Below, piece after piece: positions 52,807-64,000 of a stretch of 64,000 nucleotides of DNA (positions within the stretch are counted from its first letter, which is position 1; each line of letters starts with the position of its first letter). The notes under the pieces were generated by a model that did not search any database, was not told the DNA's origin, and saw only the letters and a list, made by a program, of their open reading frames with translations. The DNA lies in contig JBANDB010000007.1 of the NCBI GenBank assembly GCA_037576215.1, forward strand, positions 1,767,001 to 1,831,000, read 5' to 3'. The stretch is from Armillaria gallica. Taxonomy: Eukaryota > Basidiomycota > Agaricomycetes > Agaricales > Physalacriaceae. The position numbers were made by a program, and so were the translations under genes.

Positions 52807-54361
52807 CTAATAGATTACTCCCTTCTCACATGAAACTGTTGTCTTCTTTTTTTCCGCCACCCCCGAGCACCATCGCCTTAATCGAACTCGGACAGGCAGA
52901 TGGGGTCGCAGTCCTATGATACTCATGGCTTCCTCAGGTGCGCAACCTAAGGACCGGTCAATGCTCATGTTCTGAGAAAGAATGGTGTGTTTCACACCTG
53001 TCAGTTCTTGAAGGGCTTCCGCATCCTTCGAGCCCAACGTCCGGCGTTGATATCCGAGTACGTCTGTGAACCCTCGGTTTGCTATCCATGCACCACCTGT
53101 TTCTGAGCCTGGAAAAAACCGGTAAGGATTCAGGCAGAATCACGATGTGATGGTGAACGGTTTACTTTTGGTGATGAAAACTAGGTCGGTACTGGAAGTG
53201 AAATCATTCGCAAGCTCTACTGCATTGAGTGGATTTCGAACCTAGTGAGTCTGTTAATGGGACTGGAAGACCTGCCAAGGAAATGCCGACGTACACTGTT
53301 TACCATACCCAGATAGTGGTCATGAGTGACCGCAACAGTGGCACCAAAGTACTAGAGTTGGCGTGAGTGTGAGCCTCCCAACGGCACTAGGAGCTTACAC
53401 CGCCAAGAATAGTCATTTACTGACGTCGATGGTCTGCCGTCAGGGTGCTCCTTACCCGTCCAGAGGCTGCTATATTGGTAGGGAAACACATCCTGTGATC
53501 ATATTTAGCATCTAAAGAAAAGGAAAGAATCACACCCACCCGAGTTCCCAGCATCCAGTTCTTGGTACGAACAGAGATCGAGTATCCACGCAGGAAGATG
53601 GTCTGATTGGCCCTCGCATCTGGTGTCATCTCACGCTCATGACTTCGTTCATCGACACCAGAAACGAGGTGTCTCTCCTTCCTGTAGTGAAACATTCTGG
53701 CCAGTGCGAACGTCGACGCACTACTTGAGTGCGCGTAGCGCTTGGCACTCCAAGAACGAGCTTTGTCGCATCCAGTGACAAGGTACAGAGTACCGTTGCG
53801 AATCGCCATGCCTTGGTCTTTGCCATTGTAATACTTGTACCAACTGTGAGCATTCGCGGCTGCATATTCCCCGAGTATACCGGGGTGTTCACAATCGTAG
53901 CGTCCGACACCGTCGGGAAGGGTGAGGACTGCGCCTCGCGTGATTGAACTCGTAGATTTGAAACTACAACCCTGTCAGAAATGCACACAATTTGAAGGTA
54001 GAAGGAAGAAAACAGATAATACCCCAGCCGATCTCTGTTCCACACCAGACATAGTAACCATTGAGTTCTTATCGTGGAATTCCAATTCCTCCCGGATACC
54101 AGGATCCATCTTGAGCGGTACAAAGCCAGGAGGAACACTAGGATTGTCAGGATCCTCAGCGTCCTTCAACACATTGAAGAGGTAGTTGAATCCACCGTTG
54201 TCAGCAAGATATCCAAGGTCACCGATTTGGGTTCCATGGCGAACACAGTCAGGAGGGAGGTTTGAAATCGGTTCCGGAAGCCACAGTGGATATCCGTGGC
54301 CCCGTCGCAGCATCAGTATGGGATAGATACTTGGAACTTTGAGTGGTGCTAGAGCTGCCAT
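52807..54361 (-). CDS. LPDG/VTG-DK family protein B
   Basis: Paralogue of gene A with the same exon order. Exon 1 starts MAALAPLKVPSIYPILMLRR at 54361, with GHGYPLWLPEP, GTQIGDLGYLADNGGFNYLF and SGVEQRSAG. The core has GAVLTLPDGVGRYDCEHPG, AAANAHSWYKYYNG, GTLYLVTGCDKARSWSAKR and NQTIFLRGYSISVRT. Later exons give GATVAVTHDHYLGMVN, RNPLNAVELANDF and GGAWIANRGFTDVLGYQRR. The last exon has GCAPEEAMSIIGLRPHLP and ends at CEKGVIY. The middle exons between 53240 and 53560 are hard to place. Divergent from gene C across about 540 bases. Confidence 0.7.
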
Positions 54362-54902
54362 GATAGATGGAAGGTCTAAACCGGAAGAGGGGAAATCCTA
54401 GACTCCGTATTGAGAACTTGGAAGTCTCAGTCAAGACCAAGTCAAGACAGTGGACCCCCTAAAAATTGTTCCATTGCTTCTATTAATCTCTGGTGACATT
54501 ATCGTCAGTGACGAGGCAGCAAGTGGAAAAATATTAATAAAGGGAGGATACCAATCGATAACTTGGTCGTTGCAGTTTGGTTGCAGTCAAAATATAAGTT
54601 TAAACTCGTCCCATCAACAACTTCCGAGTCATGGTGACCGTATCAGCATCACAACGAGCTCCGGATATCTATCAACGGCAGGTGAAAAGGCAGAGGAAGG
54701 AACATAAGTAGTCGTCGCAGTTGGCAAAACCAAGGCAAAACGTGAAGTTCGAATTCGGTCAAAAATAGATTCGGCATTTCCCGCTTGCGACTCCGCCCTT
54801 CAAATCTGTAAGGTTTAACACATGTCGTGAAGAGATAAAAACTGGGGCCCTTGTAAGGGGCTTGTACACTTTCACTGTACTTCCGTCTCTCTCCACAACT
54901 TC
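54362..54902. promoter_or_regulatory. shared divergent promoter region of genes B and C
   Basis: Lies between two start codons pointing away from each other. Includes agattcggcatttcccgctt near 54768, the same element as upstream of gene A and downstream of gene C. Also holds a stray duplicate of the coding segment atggtgaccgtatcagcatc / acaacgagctccggatatct at 54632-54672, which resembles the first codons of gene C (54903-54940). Confidence 0.4.
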
Positions 54903-55789
54903 ATGGAGACACCGTCACAACGAGCTCCGGATATCTATGCATCCCTTCTGCTGCCCAAAGGTCACGGATATCCGTTATGGCTACCAGAACCGCCTTCCAA
55001 TCTCCCTAGTGGAACACAAATCGGCGATCTTGGAATTCTTAACGATGACGGGGGGTTCACGTACCTCTTCAATGTGTGTAAGGATGCCAGCGACGAGAAC
55101 AAAGCTCCTCCCGGATTTGAACCACTGAAAGGCATTCGAGAACCTAGGTACGGTCAGTTGGAAGTGAACTCGGTGATTTCTAGTTCAGTTACATCACAGT
55201 GGGTTTTCTTTTACACCTTCAAGACTTTCCCTCCTGATTCGAATTTACTAGTTCAAAATCAACAGCCGCTGCGGTTCTTGTCCTTCCAGATGGTGCCGAA
55301 CGTTACGATTCCGAACAGGTTAACCTATTTGAAAAATATGCAGTAGCCAATGCCCATAGTTGGTACAAATACTTCAATGGACCGGGACAACGCAGACGAC
55401 TCCATAATGGTATGCTATACCTCGTAACGGGATACGACAAGTGCCATTCTTGGGGTAGCGCATGCTACTCGCATTACATCGAGTCTGGGGGCGCGTCGTT
55501 GAAGTTTTTGCTTGGCAATGCGCGCTACAAATGGGAGAGACAAACCTATTCTGGTGTTTATCAGCGGAGTCACCAACGCGCACCGGGAGCTGCTGCAAAT
55601 CAGACGGTCTTCCTGCGCGGATTCTCGATCTCTGTTCGGGTTCGGACTATTTTCAAGCCGGTGTCTGTGGTCTTCATCGACGAGACGATGCCGCCGTTCG
55701 GGACTGAAGTTCCATATTCTAAGAGCCAACTTGGCATAGGACCAGCGGTTAAGAGGGCATTAAAGGATTTCACTCGGTCCCTAGAATAG
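54903..55789 (+). CDS. LPDG/VTG-DK family protein C (shorter form)
   Basis: Two exons. Exon 1: METPSQRAPDIYASLLLPKG, HGYPLWLPEPPSN, GTQIGDLGILNDDGGFTYLF. An intron of about 53 bases (gtgggttttc to tttactag) joins SSVTS to SKSTAAAVLVLPDGAERYD. KYAVANAHSWYKYFNG, LYLVTGYDKCHSWGSAC and NQTVFLRGFSISVRV follow. It ends with a unique C-terminus DETMPPFGTEVPYSK...DFTRSLE. Compared with A and B it lacks the whole second half (THD, AWIANRGF, CAPE and GLRP blocks). About 275 residues. The N-terminal half may therefore be a stand-alone domain. Confidence 0.75.
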
Positions 55790-56008
55790 CAGTTTGATCC
55801 CCTTTCTCCCTAGTAGACGGAGTATGGAATATCGGCAGGGGGGAAAAGCGATGGAAAGACGGTAGTGGTTAGTAGTGGTATGCAATCAAATTGAATTCGA
55901 CATCTGCCAGCCTGGCGGTGGGCACTGGGCAGGGTTTTTTGTAAGAACTGGTTTAGTGGGCGGCAGAAGCGGTTTAGTGCCAAAGAGGAGCGATGAAGGA
56001 TATGCTAT

Positions 56009-56070
56009 GGCCGCTATCAGGGTTCGAACCTGGGCTACCGAAGACATGGCTTCTAGTACATCATAGTGCC
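56009..56070 (-). pseudogene. tRNA-Gln-like relic
   Basis: The minus strand starts GGCACTATGATGTACTAG and ends with a T-arm CCAGGTTCGAACCCTGA then TAGCGGCC. Only 62 bases, with a shortened D/anticodon region and an imperfect acceptor stem, so it is not a working tRNA. The start and T-arm are those of tRNA-Gln at 24539, and nearby sequence also matches that locus. Confidence 0.6.
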
Positions 56071-56075
56071 ATGGT

Positions 56076-56545
56076 AAAACGTTAATAATGCGTCCACAAT
56101 CGGGCTATCCTCAATGGGAAGAACTGCGGGTTCCTTTCAAAGTTTTGCCTGTGAGAGGGAAAGGAAGGGAGGTGGTCGCGAGTTCTGTAGAACAGAGCGG
56201 AGTCGAGGAGTTTTGTTTATCAGATGCGGTGAAGGGGCAGAAACCTAGAGAGTACACGTCTTGTTCAGAGACGAGCAAAGCAAAGAAACAGGTGACAACA
56301 CGTCGTTCAATTCAGAGCGGTGGCATTGTTGTACGAATCAAAGTGTTACATGCTGTCATCTCTTTCCTCCCGAATATTAACTGGCGCCAAAACTCAATCC
56401 TTGGGTCAACGTGCCGGTGCAAGCAAACGCCCAAGAGTCAAGACACGCCCAGAGTGGATTTCTGCAGAGGAGCGAACGGGACGTGGCCAGATAACATTCC
56501 AAGTGACGATATATTGGTGATGAAAAGCACATACCACTGACTACT
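56076..56545. repeat. segment homologous to 57957-58375, copy 1
   Basis: Shared landmarks: gggaagaactgcgggttcc, caaagttttgcctgtgagag, gcggagtcgagga and tattggtgatgaaaagcaca. Both copies begin right next to a tRNA-like relic. No coding function is recognised. Confidence 0.5.
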
Positions 56546-57886
56546 TACAAGAGACAGGACTGGAAGGTCGTCTGCAAGGCGTCGACCTCTGTTTTTTTTT
56601 TACAAGTCCTCCAAGGCTGCAACGTGAAGCTTATCACCTTGAGTTTCCAGAACAGTGGGGTCGAAGACGAAACACGCGTGGGAATTGTAGCAAACGCTAA
56701 TGTCGACCACGACGTCCTTTCCGAAGATTCCCTTCCAGTGCCTCGCCCGGTCATTCTCTTACATCTTTGACTTCATCATGCCACCACAATCTGACAACGA
56801 CGACATGTACCTTCACACAGGAGCTAGCCCTCAAGAATCGTAACGACTTCCTCCGAGGCCTCGGGAATATCTATGTCGAACGGGTCGAATACCTCAAATC
56901 TCTTCTACCCCGTAGTAACGGTGGCTGAGCGGTGAGGGTACTTGTTGGTGGACAGACAGCGAATGACGCGGACGACCCATCGACAACACTTCCTTTTCTG
57001 CATGCGCTCCCGACAATCAGGCAACCGTTTTCCGCCAAAATTGAGCAAGCGTAGTCCTCCCTCTTATCACCATGGGCGAGCGCCGAGCACTGCCTTCTCC
57101 TCACCTCCTCGCGCTACCACGCCTACACCATTTGGACAGGAGTGCTCTGTGGGGAGAGGCGATGATTTGAAAATGCCAGAGACGGTAAAGTTGCAGTGGG
57201 AGGAAGGACTGGGCGCAGGTTAGTTTTGGTTTTCCTTTTCAGACGAACAGATCTTTCTGAAATGTTGATCAGGCGCAAGGAAAGGCGGCTGCCCAGAGGA
57301 AGCTTGCTTACAAGCAATAGTTGAAGTCGAGCGACGTTTCAGCTTCTGGTGAGGTCTCCACCTAAAGTCTTTCCACTCTGCCATTCTTTGCTTTTGGTCC
57401 TGCTTCCGATTTCCGCCAACATGTAAACTTTGTCCTATACTACCCGCCGTCTCTTGCTATATATCTGTACTGTTATTCTTCGTCTTGTTTTTGCTACTGT
57501 ATTAACAAAATCTCAGTCAATGAATACCGTCCCGCAATGCAGTCATCGTTTCCTTCCCATCGATAATTGAATACAGGTGCGCTTTGGATACCCATTACAT
57601 GTTCACCAAGAAACTTCCAGAATTGGACGGCTAGAATGAACATAGGACCGACAGTACTGGTTGTGTAGACGCGATTGTATTATCATAGTCGACGACGAAT
57701 TTAGCGTTGACGTACTAATCAACATCCCTAATAATGATGAAAGTGCTGCCCCTCGACGTATAGAAGTGTTTAGTGGAAAAACTGAGCGATGGATATTAAT
57801 GTCAGTCCTGAAGTGGCCGTTCTTCTTACGAGTCAAGTCTCGCTACGCTAAAATATTTAGACAATCAACGTAATCATCAAGTTATA
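56546..57886. other. no recognised gene; scattered protein-like fragments
   Basis: Open stretches such as NVKLITLSFQNSGVEDETRV (about 56620-56680) and LALKNRNDFLRGLGNIYVER (about 56825-56885) look protein-like but are broken by stops and could not be joined into a gene. A T-tract lies near 56591. Confidence 0.35.
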
Positions 57887-57956
57887 GACACTATCAGGGT
57901 TCGAACCTGGGCGACCGAGGACTTCGCTCCTATGTTAGAGTGCCACTGATAGTGTC
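57887..57956 (-). pseudogene. tRNA-like element, 70 bases
   Basis: The ends form a perfect 11-base inverted repeat (gacactatcag / ctgatagtgtc), giving a 7-base acceptor stem. The T-arm CCAGGTTCGAACCCTGA is normal apart from one closing mismatch. The D-arm and anticodon arm cannot be folded into a standard shape (GGAGCGAAGTCC region), so it is called a relic. It shares the internal GGCACT...GCCCAGG order with the relic at 56009. Confidence 0.5.
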
Positions 57957-58375
57957 AACCTGCAGCCGGGTCCCCAATCGGAGAGGGATGACCATCTCCA
58001 CTGGGAAGAGCTGGCGGTTCCGTCCAAAGTTTCGCCTGGGAGAGCAAAAGGAAGATGTTCGTGAGTTGTTCCGTCCGTGTCAAGGCGGAGTCGAAGATTG
58101 GATGTATCGTGACGCGTGATTTGCGAAGGGGAGAGAGTACGCGTCTTGTTCAGGAGGAAACATGTGGCATGTCGTTTATATAATTCAGAGTGGTAGCATC
58201 GTTGTAGGAATTTAAGGGTGGATTTTTGCTGTGGTGGTCTACCAGGGAGCGAATGTCATTCGGAGGACTTGTAAGTACGAGGGAGAGGCGAGTAATGTCG
58301 ACATTCAATTTCCGTCGCCTGCGCAATGAACGGAATGACTATTGGAGGTGAAAAACACATACCATTGCGAACGAT
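57957..58375. repeat. segment homologous to 56076-56545, copy 2
   Basis: Has gggaagagctggcggttcc, caaagtttcgcctgggagag, ggcggagtcgaaga and tattggaggtgaaaaacaca in the same order as copy 1. More diverged than the 1.4 kb repeat, so older. Confidence 0.5.
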
Positions 58376-60867
58376 CACTCGATGGAACGTTACGCCTTAT
58401 GAGTTCTCCAAGGACACGTCTCTCGAGCCTTCCGTCTGCATTACGTTCAACCCCCCCAGGGCGGATCCATATTTCAACCTGCACACGACGTCGCGCTCCA
58501 TTTCAAACTTTTCCAGCTGCACGCTCGGTTAGGGCGTCCACTTGATGCGAATCTATGCATACTCCTCGTTATCCATACGAAAACCGAGGCGGGAGGGCGG
58601 ATCTGGCAATCGTGGTTGGAAGATCCTTAGAAAGGGCTGCGTACGTCGATGTCGGTATCTCGCGCAGTGTGTCCTTTGTAAGAACGAGGAGCAAAGGATG
58701 ATACAACTTATTCTGGATCAGAAAACGGTGGATGATTATAATAAGGAACACACCAATACCCCGCTCAGCATCTCCCTGTCGCCTGCGTAGTTCCTCCAAA
58801 ATCACATGCACGATCCCACAGAGCTGCAGATACCCGCTCCAAAGAAGATCGATTCGTGTTTGACAGACGTCTATGTGGGCCATGAGGGCAACAACGGATT
58901 GCCTGAAGAATAGTTCAGATAGACTGCGAATACAAGACTTGGTGGTTGTGATAAGGGAAGGGAAGACGCCGATCGAGCGCAACTCGGCTGCTGCCCTGCC
59001 TAAACTTGGACGTCCATGACCAACCTTCTCTGTCTCTCCCCTTCCCTCTCCTCCTCCCCCGTCTAAGACTGTTTCTGCCTTCTTGCTATCATATTGGTAC
59101 GACATGATTCGTTGGAATAGGGTTGAAGGAGTGCCGGTGATGGATAGAATCCTCGAGCTCATTTCATAGGTATCGTCTCTTATCACTTCTCTTGTTGCTG
59201 CTTGCTTGATATCCGTCTCGTTTATCAGCCTTTATGGAAATGAACAATGAATGAATGTTTTTGTCGATATTATGTTACATCCCCCATCGACATCACGGAG
59301 TCGGGAACGCTCGAAAGCCAAATCTGCCCCAGCCAGTCAATACGTCGAAAGACGAGATCATGGTTTTCTCGCAGATAATGAAAGACCGGTGCGATTCGAA
59401 TTCTCCATTGCGTGTGTCAAGTCAATGCGATTTTTTTTTCAAATAGCGTCTTCAGCTACGCGTCGGTTCAAGCAGCAAGAACCGAACGTGGTTTGCGACT
59501 TTGTATCTGTCTGTCTGGAGGTGTATGCGCACGGAAGTCGCGCCCTTTCCTGGCGACGATCCTTGGACTCTGTCTCGTTGGACGTCCTAGAGAAGGAGGT
59601 TCATGTTGCGGCCTGCACAGCCCAGGAGAAACGTCCATCCTTTCTCCTTATGCTCGAAACCTTCCTGGTCACTCCTTGCAATGATATCCGGACGACGGCA
59701 CTCCTAATACGCGACCAGGAACCGTCCGTCTTGGTTACCTTTCTCTCCCTCATTTTGTTTCCCCCCTGCTCCTTTATTCCTGCACCCAGTCCTTCCACAT
59801 GGAGAAGAGGAACTCGCTGCATGGTAAGGCGAAATGTGTACTACTCACGTTGATCGTGCACACGGTGCAGGAGGAACACCTTTGAGGGACAACTCATAAT
59901 GGATCCAGTTCCTCGTCACAGTGAAACACTCCATGCCTAGTGGTGGGGGAGAAATAGACATATCTCTTTCCTCAAATGTCGGTAAAGAAGCTTTTGAATA
60001 CCTGGAACATCTTGTTAACATTGAATCTCGTAGTATCGTATCTATTCGGTTCTCCTAACCAGGAGCCCGCTCGTCCAAGGAACCCAGCTGCCAAGGATGT
60101 CGACGCGCTGGTCCGTGCTCATGCGGATGCGCTGGAGGAGCCGTGATGGTGGCGGTCTTTATTGAGTAGGCGCTGACACAGGATGACGTGTTTGTAAGTA
60201 CTTATTCCAACAGTTACCCCAACCTCATAGCATTCTTTGCATAGCAGATATGACTTGTTGCCTGTCCTCAATCTGCCTGCCCTCGCCATTGCACCGATTA
60301 TGAGTGCGTCTTCTCCGAGCACCCCCCGCCGGGACCTGCGCTCTCCGAATTTAGTATCACTTCTGCCTTGACGAGAGCAAAAGGCAAGTGGTTAGACGCC
60401 GGTGACCATCAAGAATACATATTCATTTCGGCGGCGGTGAATCGCCCACTCAGGGACATCGCGCCACCAGTACCAACTCCAATGGGAGAAGGTGATGTTT
60501 GAATGATGCCAAATTCTGGTATTTGACCCAAGCGTACATTATTTTTGTTCTCCATGTCTTCATGCTCAAGACTCAATAACCCCGTCCACAGTTCCGCTTG
60601 TCTTACTGAATCTACCCAGACGCTACGTGGAATCTGTTTTGGCGGTACCCTCGATTCGCCTTAGGCCAAGTGGTACTTATAGACTTAACCTAAGCCAATC
60701 TGAGGTCAGTCTATTCATGGTTTATGGTCAAATTTGATAGTCCATTCATTGACTTCTTTCAAGTGGCTAACCAGGTCTTCGTCCTGATCAGGTGTTATCT
60801 TAGTAACGAGCACCAATAAGCGCCTATCGATGCCTCGAGGTTTTCCTTTCTCCCATACCTTTCTGGC
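58376..60867. other. 2.5 kb without a confident gene
   Basis: Contains two long uninterrupted frames without recognisable content: 58569-59186 (minus, 205 codons) and 59251-59853 (plus, 200 codons). A 75-codon plus frame near 60280-60505 (HCTDYECVFSEHPPPGPALS, then DHQEYIFISAAVNRPLRDI) looks protein-like but stands alone. None has a start/splice context I can defend. Confidence 0.35.
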
Positions 60868-63403
60868 ATGTTCAACCGACAGGACAGAGAGCCTTGTAGA
60901 TTTTTCAACAGTTCTAGGGGGTGTCGTAACGGTCAGGACTGCAGGTTTCTCCACACAAGAGCCGCAAGTCCAACGCCCTTCAAGTCACCCTCTCCTGGAC
61001 CATCGGGCAGACCTACAGCCAACTGCGATCTCTTCTGGACTTTGGGGGAATGTCGACGAGGTTTTGATTGTACATTCCGCCATGTTCGCCAGCCGCAGAC
61101 TCAAGACACAGCAGAGGCGCACCCGGACTCCGAATACGATACCTTGGACTTCCTGACGACCGAAGGGTTGGCTGGTATTGATAGCATGTCCTTAGGCGAC
61201 TTGCATAACTTGGGCCCGGCAGAGGCGCATAACATGCTCAAGCTATTCAATACCCCGACATTCCAGTTCACAAGCCCGGATGAAGTCATTCAGTTTGTCC
61301 AGATTCTAGCTAGCGTTGATCGCCGTAATTTACAATGGGTACACTCTTTGTACTTATAACCCCAGCTCATCTTCCAACTAATTGTTTTCACAGGATACGG
61401 TTCGCGCTCAGTCATTTCTTGCAATGATAGTCGATTTGAAGGTAGAGCTTTTGTACTTTTTTCTTACAGCTCGTGATCTTATCAAAATAAACCAGCATCA
61501 TGTCCTTGCCCGCATCCGCGAGGTCTTACGATACTCCCCCGTTTCCTGTCGTGCTGGTGTAGGCTTCGCGGTTCTTTCATTCCAAACTGGATATTTTCCG
61601 CTTCTTCAGGTAACTGTTATCTCTTCATCTTCTCTATCGCATTTCTTATCAGATGCTCCAGTTCTTTGGCTCAGACCTCATCCTTAAAACCAATCTCCAC
61701 TCTAATGTCCAGTATGCAGTCTCGAATACGTGTATGCTTTCTGTCAAACTGACATTCTTTAGTGCCTTGTACAGCGCCCTGGATGATGGCCTCGATCATA
61801 TGCTCGACGTTGTTTCGTTGTGCATGGAAGTAATGATGCGAAATCGATCTTGGAAAGATCCTACGCCAGCCGCTCTTGCCTTGCAACAAAGCAGTCTTTC
61901 GGGGGTGGTCGTTTTCGGAACAATCACTACCCTGATTACCCAGTAAGAGCTTAGCTTCTGCTTATTTCCAGTTTCTACCATACTAATTTTCCCCAGATAT
62001 CTTCAACGTTTCAAACATGCCATCAACAATCATCCAGACATCGCCGTATTCGTGGGCAACCTTGTTCGATGGCACGATGAATGGGCGAGACTAGTCATGA
62101 CATCGAGCTTTGAGGATATCATTGACCCTACTGTTCAGTCGTCGACGCTGGAACAAATCAAAGAGTCCATCACCCGACTCGATGCAATCGTAAAGCGAGA
62201 GCACGAAAATACGGAGAGCACACGAAGACCGATGCAGTCTCAGGGTATGAGTGAAGAGCATCGATCTGAAACACTACAGGCCCGTCTCCTTCGGAGTTAT
62301 GACGCTCCTGGTGCCCTCCGCACTCTTGAACCTCGACACGACAATGATCACTGCGACATAGCCGACATACAGATCATCCCTACCCACGACGAGCTGGTCT
62401 CTACTGCTCTTCCATACATTCCCGTCAACCTTCCGGACGCTCCACATCATTTGGCTCCAAATTCAATGGAGCGGCACCTGGACATTCAGTTCCGTCTTCT
62501 GCGTGAAGAGCTCGTGTACGTCGTCTGATGGTATTCTTCCGATGAGCACTGATGTCCACATATATAGCTCTCCCATCCGCGCGTCGATATCTGCTATCCA
62601 ACGTGACTTTGAAGCTATGCAGACACCAGCATCAGGATGTGGCGCGCAGCCGGTCCAATTGCAAAATATACTCAAAGCAAAGGGAGGCGTGTACCGCAAC
62701 TCTGGATACGATTCCTCCATGTTCCACATCTATACAAATGCCGAATATGCCCCTCTTCAAGCGGAGCGACGTGGCATCACAGTCGGCCTCGTTGTCGATG
62801 CACCCCCCTTGGAACGTGCCCGTCATTCTGATCCCAAAGTCAGAAAAGAATTCTGGGAATATTCTGGTTCACAACGGCTTAGCGCTGGCAGTCTTGTCGT
62901 TTTAGTCATCGTACATTTCCGCCGTATGAGGGTCTATGCTGGAAGTGTTATTTCATCGACGGAGGACGTCATCGAGTCGTCCGAGGTCCATCAGAACCGC
63001 ATTGCAATTCGCGTCAGTTTCTTCGACCCCGATGTAGAGCTCGGTGCTCTTCGACATGACAAACTCACTGTTGATGAGAACCAGTTTGCGTTCTTGGTGG
63101 ACAATAACATCATGTTCGAATCCATCAGGCCTTTTTTGGAGAAGTTGCGTTCCATGGAGCCTACTTCCATTCCATTTTCCGATTATATTTGTGAAGATGG
63201 CAGTACTAGAGGCTCGGACTAAAGAACTGAAAGTCGCTCCAGATTTAGAGTGTCTTCCTGCTGATGAGTTTGAGGACCTAGTCAAAAGGAGGAACAGTTT
63301 CATGACGGAGAAATCAGATGAAGTCTTAAGCTATGAGATGTTCACTTCTACGTCTATGGTCACTCGTTATGGTTTGTCGGACTCTGAGGCCAAGTCATAG
63401 ATA
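60868..63403 (+). CDS. NFX1-type/ZNFX1-like protein, N-terminal half (helicase core missing)
   Basis: Begins MFNRQDREPCRFFNSSRGCR. Two CCCH fingers (C-x8-C-x5-C-x3-H) are visible: CRFFNSSRGCRNGQDCRFLH and CDLFWTLGECRRGFDCTFRH. FLTTEGLAGIDSMSLGDLHN and a helical region over about six exons follow. Joins such as LQW/DTVRAQSFLAM, THSNV/SALYSALDD-type, TQ/YLQRFKHAINN and EELV/SPIRASISAI keep frame. MERHLDIQFRLLREEL and GFDVTV-like beta segments precede the expected helicase. This is the N-terminus of fungal SF1 helicases related to ZNFX1/Hrr1, proteins linked to small-RNA silencing. After EFEDLVKRRNSF the frame ends at SDSEAKS (63400); no GPPGTGK Walker A follows. A frame change near 63190-63230 is needed. 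Confidence 0.65.
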
Positions 63404-63529
63404 GCTATTATCGTGGATATTCATAGTCTACGAAAAGGTATTAACATTACGATGACGCGGTCTACACATGTCCACCGGCTCTTTCTACTCTCTACCGCTT
63501 GGGGCTTGAACATCTTGCTGCCGAACCAC

Positions 63530-64000
63530 CATCGAAATCCTATGGACTCGCCCGGAACGCATCATTGTTGAACGAAAGATTGGACAACCACCTCATAAAG
63601 CTGATCGTCGCTATCATCTTAAAGCATTCATATTAACTGTCGAGTTGAGACTCATGTTGGGAAGCATGACTCGTTCTCGCTTTGAGGCATTTCCAATGAA
63701 TTCCGACGAGCCTGAAGCTCTTCATCATCGTCATGTCTGGTACCCATTCACCTTGTTCATCTATCGGTCCTGCGTCGTCGGCTGTCAGAAGGCGATTGCT
63801 ATCTCTCATGCGACCTCTTCGTCACGTCTGGCTGCTCGTTCTGCAATCTTGATGTCCTGGTCAGACTTAACAGTTCCGTTTTTGGACGTTGGAAAAACGG
63901 AGACACGCGTTCAAAAGCGGTACATTAGCAGAAGCTCGGGATGGCCTGGTAGCGGAAGTCCAAGCCAACAAGAAGAAGTTGACGAGTCGCTTAAAAGAGC
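63530..64000 (+). pseudogene. ZNFX1-like C-terminal tail, continues beyond the window
   Basis: The frame gives TIEILWTRPERIIVERKIGQ, then HLKAFILTVELRLMLGSM, HRHVWYPFTLFIYRSCV and AISHATSSSRLAARSAILM. Later, in a shifted frame, EARDGLVAEVQANKKKLTSR appears. This resembles the helical C-terminal tail of Agaricomycete NFX1-type helicases (IVERK..., LTVE.RL). It sits only about 130 bases after the N-terminal half, so about 1,000 codons of helicase and zinc-finger sequence are absent. The start is not defined and the right end is cut by the window. Confidence 0.45.

Noticed and set aside
57887..57956. Functional tRNA at 57.9 kb
   Set aside because: Acceptor and T-arm are good, but the D-arm and anticodon arm do not fold into a standard shape and no anticodon can be assigned.

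Overview
The window is nuclear DNA from a mushroom-forming basidiomycete (Agaricomycetes). The evidence is the gene architecture: many GT-AG introns of about 45-65 bases, frequent small exons, and several protein families typical of Agaricomycete genomes. These include F-box proteins that open with a PPEIID-like motif, HNH-nuclease-domain proteins, DUF2306 membrane proteins, an uncharacterised 'LPDG / LYLVTG-DK' family and a kinase-ARM fusion. No ribosomal RNA, viral genome, CRISPR array or complete transposon was recognised. Exon structures were assembled by eye from splice signals and protein family patterns, so exact exon edges are provisional.

Layout. 0-5 kb: an HNH-domain protein, a secreted pectin methylesterase and a small predicted type I membrane protein, all on the minus strand. 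5-14.1 kb: sparse, with an F-box gene (6.8 kb), a small uncharacterised protein (10.2 kb) and a DUF2306 multi-pass membrane protein (12.6-14.1 kb). 14.8-21.7 kb: a pseudokinase fused to armadillo repeats, then two tandem paralogous F-box genes. 22.4-25.7 kb: the first member (A) of the LPDG/VTG-DK family, an intron-containing tRNA-Gln(CTG) and a single-exon F-box-like/DUF7730-like gene.

26-34 kb is the most rearranged part. It holds a small membrane-protein gene with several shattered relics (some inverted), a minus-strand gene with a deleted paralogue, an intact Old Yellow Enzyme (OYE) gene, and a direct duplication of about 1.4 kb. In the second copy the first three exons of the OYE gene are joined in frame to the C-terminal part of an arginine/proline/tyrosine-rich, SR-like protein, giving a chimeric gene. 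A further decayed OYE fragment lies at 47 kb.

34.2-40.7 kb: one large ABCC-type ABC transporter. 41.3-43.9 kb: an F-BAR gene with a decayed or unresolved C-terminus and an O-methyltransferase pseudogene. 47.7-51.6 kb: a DHA2-type MFS transporter and a conserved fungal membrane protein. 52.8-58.4 kb: two more LPDG/VTG-DK genes (B and C) in divergent orientation, with two tRNA-like relics and paired flanking segments. 60.9-64 kb: an NFX1-type/ZNFX1-like gene with two CCCH fingers whose N-terminal half is followed almost directly by its C-terminal tail, without the SF1 helicase core.

There is no obvious metabolic cluster. The pectinesterase, OYE, ABC transporter, MFS transporter and methyltransferase relic fit a saprotroph or plant-associated fungus. 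The distinctive theme is local duplication, fragmentation and fusion of genes.
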